64,000 nt of DNA from assembly GCA_020746875.1 (NCBI GenBank), contig JAGTJL010000008.1:2232001-2296000 (forward strand), in the 5' to 3' direction. Of the stretch, positions 45,301-56,000 are shown piece after piece (position 1 is the first letter of the stretch; each line of letters opens with the position of its first letter). The notes under the pieces were generated by a model, which saw only the letters and a program-made list of their open reading frames with translations, made no database searches and was not told the DNA's origin. The DNA is from Rhexocercosporidium sp. MPI-PUGE-AT-0058. Taxonomy: Eukaryota; Ascomycota; Leotiomycetes; Helotiales. The translations under genes were made by a program, and so were the position numbers.

Positions 45301-48300
45301 TATTACTAACGTTAAACGTATAAGCTCGAAAGCTTATAAATATAATAATTATTAGCACTTTATAAAGCTAAAAAAGCCCTTAAGAAATTCAGAAAAAGTT
45401 TTAGCTTTATAAAGTAATTTAATCAAATTAAGTCGATTATAGCTTACGCTATAAAAAAGCAAAATCCAATCGAGCACCTATTCCTTATTAAATCTTAAAA
45501 AAAATTAAATAATAAGTTAAACGAGGTTCCTTCGACGAGCCGTTCCGGAGCGTTAATAATCTTAATATATTAATAAGCCAGGCGTTAAAAACGATAACCC
45601 CCCGAAACACACTATTAAAGTAAGCTCGTATAATAAGTCCCTAAAGGTAATCGAAGACCAGAAATTCTTCTTTAGTATTACTTAAATACTTTATAATAAA
45701 AAAGATTTACTTTAATTAAAACAGCTCTTAAGATTATAATAAATAAGCTATTAATTTAAAAAAAAAATATATAACGATTAAGAAGTTACGCGTAATTAAA
45801 CGACTTAAGATTTAAAAGAGCTTATAAAACTAAATAAATAAAACTAATTTATATATTTAAATAAATAATAAAGCGCGCGATAAGTTATAAATTATTATAA
45901 AAGAAATAAGCTATTATAACTGTTTTATATTAGTAATAAAAATCGTTAGATCTATTATTAATAATATAAAAAGTTTATTTAAATATTAATAATTTTAATA
46001 TAACGTGCTTGAAAATAGAGCCCAGTACTCCGAGACCGTAATAATTAAGCTAAAGACGGGCAGAGTAAATACAGTTAATAAATTGTAAATCTTTAGCTTT
46101 TTTATATCTTCCTTATGCCTTTAACCTTTTATATTATAAGTGCTTTATTCCTAATTAAATTATTAATCTTTAAAAATCAGCGGTCGAGTTATCGCGAGCC
46201 CAAAGTTTAACGTAAGAGTTATTATTAAACTTTATAAATTCTCTCGATCGACGGCTGCTAAGTCTAAGCCCTTACGCTACTTAAGTGCTAGTAATAATAA
46301 CTTAATTAAGAGCAAAAGTATAAAATAGCGGATTAAGTACCGTAATAAGCCAAGCTTACCTTAAGCTATTTTAAGTAACGCATCGAAATGCTAAAGTAAT
46401 AATAATTTTATTTCTTCGGAGTTTTAATTAATTAATTTTAAAACAATAAAATAAGCAAAACCACTTTATATAAAAAGAGATTTTAATTAATCTAAACTGC
46501 ACGCCTTTTCCTTAGCCGTTCCGAAATCTCGCTTATTGAAATTTAAATACTATTATTATAATTCCGTCGCGATAATAACTTTATAAAGGACTTAAGCGAG
46601 TAAATAATACCTTATCGTGAGCACTTAAATTATTTATAAGTATTCTTCTGACTTTGTTTTATAAAATTATTTCTTATTAAATAAATTAACTAGACTTTAA
46701 ATTAGGAGCTTCCTTTAGCCAAATATCAGTCCTCGGACCCTTAAACTAAGAATATTAATCGATTAAGAAAGAGTATTATTACTTCCGTCTTTAAGATATA
46801 TTTACTTCTTCCTTAGACTTAAAATCCGGCTTAGCTTATACCGGCTTATAAAAGTGTTTAAGGAATATTTTTATTACTTTTAAAGTTATTATAAAATTAT
46901 ATTAATATAAAGTTTTTTAAAAAAGAACCTTACCTTTAAATAAAAAAGGATTACCTTAATAAAAAAGGACTTTCGAAAAGCTCAATATTATTAGTTTAGA
47001 GATTACTTACGATATAATTAATAAAAGCTTAAAATAAGCAACGAAATTAAAAATATTTCTTATTTTAATAAAGCGATTAAAGCTACGCTTTTACTTTAAG
47101 TCTTTAAATTATATTAAAGAATTATTAAGATTTAAAAGTTAACGATATTAAATAAGAAAGAACTTACCTTTAGCTTCTTATTTTTTTTAATTAATTAATA
47201 ATAAGAAGCAAGTCGAAGGAAAACGATAATAAAAGCGATTTAAAATAGTTTATAATTTATTAGAGCTTTAAGAGTTATTCTCGAGAAGCTTTTACTTTAT
47301 AACCTACCGTTAGGAAAAGAAAAAGACCGCGAGAAAGACTAAGTAACTCGAAGTTAATATATAAAGTATAATATTTCTTCTCTTTTCCTTTTAAATATAA
47401 TAAATCTTAGCCGCTTATAATAATCTACTTATTTATTAAAGAATAATAAAAAGATATAATAAGAAGTTATTAAGGTATTATTAGCGCTTTTATTCAATAT
47501 AATAACCGTTAAGATAAGAAGAAAGGGAATTACTTAAGACCGACTTCGTCGCTATTTAATATCGACTTATTAAAGAAATAAAAGCAAAGAAAAGAAAATA
47601 AAAATAAAGAAGAGATTTAATTAAATTAATAAAAGAGATATTTTAATTAGCTTTTTTTTACTTTTTTATTATACTTCGAACCTCGAAGGTAAAAAGACCG
47701 TCCTCCGATTACTTATTTACTTTTAATTTTATATATTTATATATTCTTATTTCTTTAATATATTTTTAATATATTTCTTTTTATTTTTAATAATAATTAA
47801 GAAGTTAAAAAGATTCGTAAAAGATTCGTTAAAATAAAAATATAAAAAAAAAGCGGAGTCGTTAAAAACACGCCAGCTTAAAATATAAAGGAATATCGAC
47901 GAATTCGACGCGTTATAAGGATCGATCTTTATTTTATAAGGAAAGTTAATCTCTACGCCGTGAGAGAAGGAGTCGGGAACTCATTTAAAATATTAATTAT
48001 ACGCCGATTTATTTTAAAAGAATTACTTTAACTTTATTAAAGCTAAAGTTTACTCGGATGCGATATTTAAAAAGGCAAGTTTAAGCGGCAGAAATAATAT
48101 AATAAGTGCTAAGAGATATAAAAAGATTAATATAAATATAAAAAGATACGCAAAGTCTTCTTAAGAGTATTATAAAAAAGAATAATAAAGTTATTAAAAA
48201 GGAAAAAAAGAAAAAAAGTAATAAAATAAAAGATAATATTTAAAAGTATTAAGCGAAACAATTATTTACTTCTAAAAGTAAAATGTAAGTTACTTAATAC

Positions 48301-48417
48301 TTACTTATCTTTACTTAAATACATTTTCTTTTTAAGTATTTAAAGCTTTAAAGTTATAATATTAATTCTTACTTCTTTACTTAAAGTCGAACATGAGTTT
48401 TTTAAAAGAGGGACGTA

Positions 48418-48699
48418 TATAGTAGGGTTAACTTTAGAGATCTATTTGTCACGTGATTAAGCTATATCTTATTATATTTAAGATAGCCTCTAAGGTAATA
48501 TCCTTTAAATAATAATAACGATTTTTACTATTATAACTTTTCCTTTTTATTTAAATTATACCTTTCTTCTCCTTTAATAAATTATACTCTTTAAATATAT
48601 AATATCTTTAGTATTCGTTAAATAAGTATTTCCTACGTTTACCCTCCGGCACTTGCTTTGCTACCCTCTTGTTATATGCTTGGTGTTTTCCCCTCTACA
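48418..48699 (+). repeat. 3' LTR of Gypsy copy 1
   Basis: 282 nt, starting TATAGTAGGGTTAAC and ending CTACA. The left half is heavily C-to-T/G-to-A changed, but the last 70 bases (CGTTTACCCTCCGGCACTTG and on) are almost unmutated, so RIP was patchy within one LTR. Confidence 0.8.
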
Positions 48700-50560
48700 T
48701 AATAATTAAGTCACGTCGGTTAGTATTTAATTAATAATAGTTAATAATTCTTACTTTAATTTTAATAAAAAGCGATAAGATTAGTTCTTTCGTTTAGCAA
48801 GGAGTTCGTAAGTATGCGGAGGGCTATATAAAACGGTTATTAACCGAATCGAGTTTGACGCGAAAGCGTCTTATTTATTTAATATTAATTATTATATTTT
48901 AATTTCTTAAGTTAAATATAATAAAAGGGTAGTTATATACGCGTCTGCCGTCTATTATTAAGTAAAGACGTATATAATAAGAAGCGTGGCTTTATACGGA
49001 ATTCTAAAAACCACGGATTAGGATAATATAAAAGAAAAGTAGAATCTTTATTCTTAAAGCTTCTAAAAGGCGCACAAAAAAGGTCCGATTTACGAAAAGG
49101 TAACCGTTTACTTTAATATTTATTAAAGCGGAAAGTATAATGTTATATTCATTTATATTAATAATATAAAAAACTAAGAATTGCTTTCTTTTTATAAAAA
49201 AGTTTAAATTAAGCTTTAATAAATTATATTTACGTAAACCTAAAAAGGAGTCTTTTTTTAAGCCTTTTCGTTTTCCTTTATTTGTTTTTTTAATAATTCT
49301 TCTTACTTTTCTCTTAGTTTTACGCCTTTTTCCTCGATTTTCTTATTTACGAATTAAACCTTAAGAGTCTCGGGGCAGTCGCTTTTATAATAATTAAATT
49401 TATTATAATTATAATACTTAATTAAATTATCGTTTATAAAAGTTTAAGGCCTTAAATATATAAAGCTTTAACGCAATAAAAAAGGAGTAAATTATTATTA
49501 AAAAGTAAAAAAGCGTTAAAACAAAATAAAAAAAAATTAACGAATAAAGGTAATTCTTTAAGTAAGCGTCTAAGCGGAAGAGGTAATTTAACCTAAACCG
49601 GACGGCTTTTAGATTATATTCAGGGTGCGAGTTAAAATAAAATTTAAGTTAAATATACGATTCCGGCGGTTCTTTAAGTTTAACGAGATAAAGTAAGAAA
49701 TTATTTTATTATAATTATTTCCTTAAATTAACTTAATAATAGAGGTCTTGTCTTATAGCTTAAGAAAGAGCTTTTATTATATATAAAAGAATTATTCTGA
49801 CTTAGCGACGTTATTTTAAATAATAGCGTTTTAGAATTTTATTTTAAACTTAATAAAGGTCTTCTTAAAATAAAGGTTTATATGTAAATCGTAGAAAGTA
49901 AACCGGAACTCGTTCGCTTTATAGCCGGTTAAGAAGTAAGATTTTAAGAATATAATTATTTCTTTAACGGTTTTAAAGGAATAGGTTTCCGAAAGGTATT
50001 AAGATTTTAAATAAGATTATATTATTTCGGTGATTAATCCCTAAACGAAAGTATAATAAGCTCTTTTTATTAAGTAGAGATTAGCGTTAACTTCTAAGCG
50101 GTCTTAAATTAAAGCACGTTATTATTTAAATAAAGGGTTTAAATTATTATTTAATAAGGTAATCTTTTCCGTTAATTAAATCTTAAGAGGCCGAAACGAG
50201 CTTAAATAAGCTTTAGGAGTAAGAAAGGCATAACTCCTTAGCGAACCTTTATTAAATTCTACTAATTGAAATAGAAGAGGAGTAAAAGTTCGTAAGCGAT
50301 TTTAAGGTAATTCAAAAGGCTTAAAAGAAATAGAGTCTTTTTTAAAATCGTCGTTAAGTCGTACTAAATTAAGCCGAGGGGTAGTAAGGGCTACGAGTAT
50401 AGCTTTAATTTTAATAAGGCTAAATTAGAGTTCTCTTTACTTATTTGCCTAATCCTTAGTTCGATTATTAACGGCTTAAAAGAGTCTTTTTAAAACGTTA
50501 GAGTTATTATAATCCGTATCGTCCTAAGCTTTACTTTTATTCTTTTGAGTAGCGACGCTA
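48700..50560 (-). mobile_element. Gag portion of the interrupted minus-strand Gypsy element
   Basis: Continuation of the element whose pol lies at 31254-36113. On the minus strand a CCHC zinc knuckle is recognisable near 49375-49425, reading YYNYNKFNYYKSDCPE where an intact knuckle has C-x2-C-x4-H-x4-C; only the last Cys survives. Upstream gag continues to 50560, where the gag-only element is inserted. Confidence 0.6.
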
Positions 50561-50720
50561 TATAACGACAAGTATGCTTTGGCTAGGTCAGGGGTCCGGA
50601 ACAGGTCCGACCCCCCTCCGACTCCTTATATATATGCCTCTCTCCTGTATAATAGCTCTGTAGTTTTTGTATTCTAAGTATTAAGTCTATCTTCACGTCT
50701 AAGGCTTTTGCGTCGTTATA
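50561..50720 (+). repeat. 5' LTR of the gag-only element
   Basis: 160 nt from TATAACGACAAG to GCGTCGTTATA, with TATATATATG as a TATA-like box near 50626-50635. Terminal dinucleotides TG/CA are changed to TA/TA here but intact in the 3' LTR. Confidence 0.8.
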
Positions 50721-50966
50721 TTATACAAAAACTCCTTTACGTGCGTCTAGAGTATCTGTTGCTGCTGCTGCTGTTTCTTCTGCTGCTCGATTGGATTAGA
50801 GTCGTTGATTCTATCGTCGATACTACTTACCCACCTTTACTCTCTATACGCATTTTTACTTATATACGACTCCTCCGTATCTGGCCCGTTCCTTTCAGTA
50901 TTATACAATACTTCAGAATCAAACTTTCTTCCTTAATTCCTTTCTTTATTATAGACTTTCAATAAT

Positions 50967-51880
50967 AACTACAAGCTCTCCGCCAGCAATTCACCGACGA
51001 GCTTGCTTACAGAGACTCCCAAATCGATGCTCTCTCTTCAATAATCACTTTTTTACGAAGCTCTTTGACCTTAATTCAGGATTAAGTCCGAAACCGATCC
51101 GAAACCCCTAAGAAGCTCAAGCGTCAGCTCCCGGACCCTCCGAAATTTGACGGCACACAACTACACTACGACACTTGGCTAGCGCAGCTTTAGCTCGTGC
51201 TCGGCGTCGATAGTAAAGCAATTAGAGATGCGCAAGCTCAATTCGCGTTTGTTTACCTACGATTGGATTCCGGACCGGCTGCCTTTTACTTAGAGCTCCT
51301 GAAATACGCAAACCTCACGAATACGTATGATTATCACTTAATCTTGGATCAACTTGATAGGCATAACGGAGTCGAAAACAAGGTTTAGCGAGCTAAGGCA
51401 AAACTCCATAAATTAGCTCAAACCGGTAGCTTTTATGGATTCTTAATTTCTTTTAAAGTAACGCTTGGCGAAGCAGGAGGGTGGAATTAGGACGATAAGA
51501 GGAAAATCGACACGTTACGGCTATGCCTTTCTGAATATTTTAAGCGGAAGCTTTAAGAGCACGATGTTTCAGGCATTACTCTTTTAAAGTACTTGGAATT
51601 CGTCTCCTTTTGTAAGAGATACGCCTCTCAATCGACTTTTGCGGCACTTACGGCTGCATATACCTCCGGAAACCACTCCGGATCAGGTCCGACTCAGCAC
51701 CGCTCCTTGTACGACCCTCAAAAGGCCGACAAAATAGACCTTTCCGCTATTAACGTCATCGACGCAGGCTCTCGCTCTTCTACTCTTAGTATAAATCGTT
51801 CTCGCTGTTTCCGATGCGGATTGATTGATTACTACGTCTCTATTTGCCTAATACCCTCACCGCGGTCCGAATCTCCCTAG
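50967..51880 (+). pseudogene. Gag pseudogene of the gag-only element
   Basis: One continuous plus frame from about 50967 to TAG 51878, broken by five TAA/TAG codons that are each one transition from Gln or Trp. LPDPPKFDGTQLHYDTWLAQL-like sequence near 51127-51190 is the usual start of fungal retrotransposon capsid domains. A CCHC knuckle lies at 51808-51849: both first Cys and the last Cys are present, but the His codon is TAC (Tyr), as expected from CAC by C-to-T change. The capsid domain is otherwise well preserved. No start codon could be fixed with confidence. Confidence 0.75.
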
Positions 51881-52182
51881 GAACCGGTCCGTATATAGTT
51901 AATTTAGCTCTGTATAACTTCTGCGGTCCGATTTCAACCAGCTCAAGTCAACCGCATAGTTTCTAATCTTATACGGTCACGCTTACCGGTCTATAAGCAA
52001 CGTCAGCCCACAAGTGACGTAGCTTTATAATTAAAAGAATTAGAACGAGAAGTGGATATTATGGGAATCGATGCCGTACTTAATACTCTCTTAGAATATA
52101 AATATAATAATGGAATTGATTCAAAAGAAGAATAGGAAGGGTAAAAAGCACGAGGACGAGCTTCGGTTTCCTAAGGGGGTAA

Positions 52183-52341
52183 TGTAACGACAAATATACT
52201 TTGGCTAGGTTAGGGGTCCGGAACAGGTCCGACCCCCTCCGACTCCTTATATATATACCTCCCTCCTGTATAATAGCTCTGTAGTTTTTGTATTCTAAGT
52301 ATTAAGTCTATCTTCACGTCCAAGGCTCTTGCGTCGTTACA
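52183..52341 (+). repeat. 3' LTR of the gag-only element
   Basis: 159 nt from TGTAACGACAAA to GCGTCGTTACA with intact TG/CA ends, followed directly by the CGCTA target duplication. Confidence 0.85.
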
Positions 52342-52346
52342 CGCTA

Positions 52347-52772
52347 GTTTTAAAAGGCGAGGTAATAAGTGTTTTTAAATTAAAAGGCGCTTTTAAGGAA
52401 GTCGTAGCAACTGAAGGACTTGATTTAATAAGTTTTTTAATAATTAATTAAAATATAATAAATCTTAATAAAAATAAGTATTTAATTCGGGGCAGATTCG
52501 GGGGGTTTCGTACTTAAATAATGAGGTTCTAGGTATAATAAAAATACTTTCTTAAAATTTGTTTATAACGGCCTTTATATAAAAGGGGTTGTTTAAAGCG
52601 TAATTAGCGAAGACTGCTTTAGGCGTTATTAATTACGAATTACTAAACTAAACTCTAGTTCTTAATTATTAAGAGATTTTTAAAATCTTAATTCTTTAAA
52701 ATATTAATAATTAAATTTTTAATAAGATATTATAAAGCCGTTTTTAACGAAAGTAATCTTTTTATTTAATAT
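52347..52772. repeat. RIP-mutated sequence between two insertions
   Basis: 426 bp of AT-rich DNA between the gag-only element and Gypsy copy 2. By position it should continue the minus-strand Gypsy gag or leader, but no protein signature is readable. Confidence 0.45.
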
Positions 52773-53064
52773 TGTAGTGGGGTTGACCTCAGAGGTCCAT
52801 TTGTCACGTGATTGAGCTGCATCTTGCTGTATTTAAGATGGCCTTTAAGGCAACATCCTTTAAAAAACGAAAAAACAAAATAACGATTTTTACTATTATA
52901 ACTTTTCCTTCTTATTCAAATTATACCTTTTCTTTCCCTTAACAGATTATACTCTTTAAATATATAATATCTCTAGTATTCGTTAAATAAGTATTTCTTA
53001 CGTTTACCTTCCGGTACTTGCTTTGCTACTTTCTTATTATATGCTTAGTGTTTTCCCTTTTATA
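52773..53064 (+). repeat. 5' LTR of Gypsy copy 2
   Basis: 292 nt with intact TGTAG start and a TATA end (from CTACA). It is 10 nt longer than the LTRs of copy 1 because of an A-rich insertion near 52863-52875. The first 90 bases are almost unmutated and best show the family consensus. Confidence 0.8.
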
Positions 53065-56000
53065 TATTTTAGTAACTTACGTAAAGAACAAGTAAAAAAG
53101 CTAAAGTAAAGTACGTAAAAAAGCTTAAAAGCCCCTTATGCTAATTATAAAGACCGAAACCGATAAATGCTCGAACTGGTATAAACTTATTTACTTAGAG
53201 ATCTCTTAGCTCTCAGAGCAAAACCAAATATAGCACCTCGATAGTCTCTTATAATATAACGAAAAGCATAAGAAGTCTGAAAGGAAACCACTTACCTTTA
53301 ATATAAGAGTATTTAAATTATTAAAAAAGTCAGCTCCAGCACGTAGAGCATCGATACTGAAAAGGTCGGACCGAAAATAGCCGGATTACGCTGTTAGAAA
53401 CGCTTCAATTAATATCAAAGTATATTCAATACTTCGGAAAACGAGAAATGAATTATTTGAAATAAATCCGGCAAATTTCAACGCTAATCGCACTTTTAAT
53501 AAGCGTATTTATTACTCTTTTCTTCTTCTTTTCCGCTAATAGTTTACTTTAAGCTAGCGAGACGGAGCTTAATAGAAAAGTATACGGGATTCTATTTTAT
53601 ATTTTTTCAATTAGTTTCGGTTTTAAATTATTTTACGCTAAGATTAATTCTAATAATAGTAAAGCTTTAGTATTTAGCGAGATTTATTTATTTCGCTTAA
53701 GCTTATACGTTCGTTTATTATAAGGACAAGAAGCTTAAACTTCGGCGTCTTTCGGGCTTTATTACCCAGAAAGAGCTTAAAGTTATAAGCTCTTTAACTT
53801 AATATTTTATTTATATATCTCCTTTGTTTTCTCGAGCTCGTATATTCTTCTTTTTTTAATATAATATATTATATCTTTTATTCTTTTATTAGTAATATTA
53901 AGCGTATTTATTCTTTAGTAAATTATTAATTTCATTAAGAAAAATTAATTATATCCGAAAATAATATTAAAAATATCGCTTTTAGCGGCAACTTAAAAAG
54001 CAAGGAGTTTGAACGACTTTTTGATAACTTCTTTATAACCCGAAGAAGCTTTGCGACCCCGATTATGGACTACTCTATTACTGAGACTGACTTTATAAGC
54101 TTTATAAGTTCTTTTACTTTCGTGCTTACTAGACTTTTAATAAAGCCTAATATCGCTGGAATCACTAATTTTATTTTATTATAATTATCGGGAATACTTA
54201 TAAATAATGCTTTAATTACTAATAAGAAAAAAAAGAGAAATAAAAGCGGCGGTAGTAATTTACGATAAGATATATTTAATTATAATTAAAGTAATAATTA
54301 TTTAGAAAGCTCTAGTATAAGAGCTTAAGCCGCCCTTCAAGCTTTACCGGCTTATATAATACTTATTCAGCTTATATATCCTTAATTTATATTATATTCG
54401 CCTCCGAAGCAGAAGAAACTTAACCCCGCTAATACAAGCTATATAATACCGCTTTAGGCTTAAGTTACTTCTGCTTAGGCTTTTTAATTAACACGATTTA
54501 CGTTAGGATAATATAAATTTACTAAAACTTCTGCATTATACGGAATAAATAAAGCTTTAAATAATTATTATTATGAACTTACTTCTAATAATATAGCGTT
54601 TTAATAGCTTATATCTTAAGTCGCACGATTTATTACAGACTTTATTAAAGGACCTCTTTATTTCGTAATAGCTTAAGTTATATTAATTTTAAGCACTTTT
54701 AATTATTTATATTTTAACGGGAATAATATTATTAGGTTCTTTAAGACTTTAAAATAGCTCTTTACGGCTCGAGGCATTACGGATAACGCCGAAAAGAAAT
54801 AATACGTTATGGACTATTATACTCTCGAAGTAGGCTAAAATATCGAGTGGCTCCCTGACTTCCTTAATAGCATTTATTAAGAGTTAATTAAGGAAGTTAT
54901 AAGAGAATACCGAACGTTCGACCTTAAGTAATATTATTATATTCTTTAAAACTTAAAGAAAATATTTAATAACTTTAAATATATTACGGAAAATGCTTTT
55001 AAATCTCAATCTCGATAGTTTCTTTAAGCTTTTAAAGAAGTTAATCGAGCTTATATATAAAAGAAAATTATTATAAAGCGGTAAATAATTATAAAGTTTC
55101 TAGCGGCTTTATTTAAGTACTTAAAGCGGAAAGCCGGAACTTTTATAAAAAATAATAATACTTTTAATACGAAAAACATACGATCTTTCGATGAAATATA
55201 CGCTAAGATAGAAAGCTTACTCCGAGTCGAGCGGGAAATCGATACTTTAATTAAAAAAGAAGTATTATTTATATGAATTACTTAAGCCGACCGTCTTCGA
55301 CTCGGATTAAGTAATAGCAAAACTCCCTCTTTAGTAGTATAATTCAGGAGGCTTAATCTTATAGCTCGCCCCGAGCTTATAAAGTATAAGGATAATTCTC
55401 TAGCTCGGGAGATTAACGACGTCTTTAAGAAGAATTCAGTACTTCGTCTTAAATTAAATTAAAAAAAGTATATTCGAAAAGAAATTATTCCTATTATTAA
55501 GAAGCTAATTCGCGATATTAACTAAGCTATAGAACGTAATATTAATATAATTACGGAAAGATTAAATAATTTACGTATTTTATACGCTATTATAAAAAAA
55601 AGAAAGAATCCAGAATTAATAACTAAAATCAAGGCTTTATTTACTTACGAGTTGATCGCATACTCTAAAGAAGCTGAAGTGTTTTATTAAGATTCTAGAA
55701 TAAGCTTTAGATATAATCGACGTTTTAATATAAAAAACGATATAAGTATTAGATGCCTCTTTTGCTTTAATAAGCCGATTCCGGATGCTAAACTTTAAAG
55801 ATTCTATAAGTATTAAAATTAATATTATAAGTTTAAGAAATAGCTTAGTTTAAGAATTATTTATAAGAATAAAAATAATTATATTTATATAAGCTTTTAA
55901 AAAAAAAGAATAAAAGCTTAAGTAATTTAATTTCCTCGGGATAAACTAAGAAGAAAAGTCCTTATTTTACGAATAATTAATATAAAAAAAGACTTAAACC

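Larger units (their letters stand above)
36114..48699 (+). mobile_element. Complete 12.6-kb Ty3/Gypsy retrotransposon, copy 1
   Basis: Bounded by two 282-nt LTRs (36114-36395 and 48418-48699). The order on the plus strand is: leader; gag-like frame (about 37270-38650, with ARGITEDAEKK at 38101); protease with NSGAE at 40680-40693 in place of DSGAE; RT with FLND in place of F-x-DD at 42330-42341; RNase H ending in DFEVRYVK near 43126; integrase with a zinc-binding start (about 43550-43790) and the GKEPVL signature near 44312; pol end about 44770. A further 3.6 kb before the 3' LTR has no recognised domain. A polypurine tract (AAAAGAGGGACG) precedes the 3' LTR. The element splits the minus-strand Gypsy. 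Coding frames are destroyed by TAA/TAG. I could not identify a target duplication. Confidence 0.85.
50561..52341 (+). mobile_element. Gag-only, non-autonomous LTR element (TR-GAG type)
   Basis: 1781 bp. LTRs at 50561-50720 (160 nt) and 52183-52341 (159 nt) are nearly identical, differing by one C in a C-run and a few transitions. Flanks at 50556-50560 and 52342-52346 are both CGCTA, a perfect 5-bp target duplication. A purine run (AAGGGGGTAA) precedes the 3' LTR. The 1.46-kb interior has room only for gag; no protease, RT or integrase is present. GC content is visibly higher than in its surroundings, so it is younger or was less exposed to RIP. Confidence 0.85.

Noticed and set aside
36105..48705. 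Target-site duplication around Gypsy copy 1
   Set aside because: The flanks TTTAT and TAATA differ by T/A changes that RIP cannot explain, so none is claimed.
50708..50965. 85-codon Leu-rich frame at the start of the gag-only element
   Set aside because: It starts at TTG inside the LTR and reads a CTG/CTT repeat; the real gag signature begins further on.
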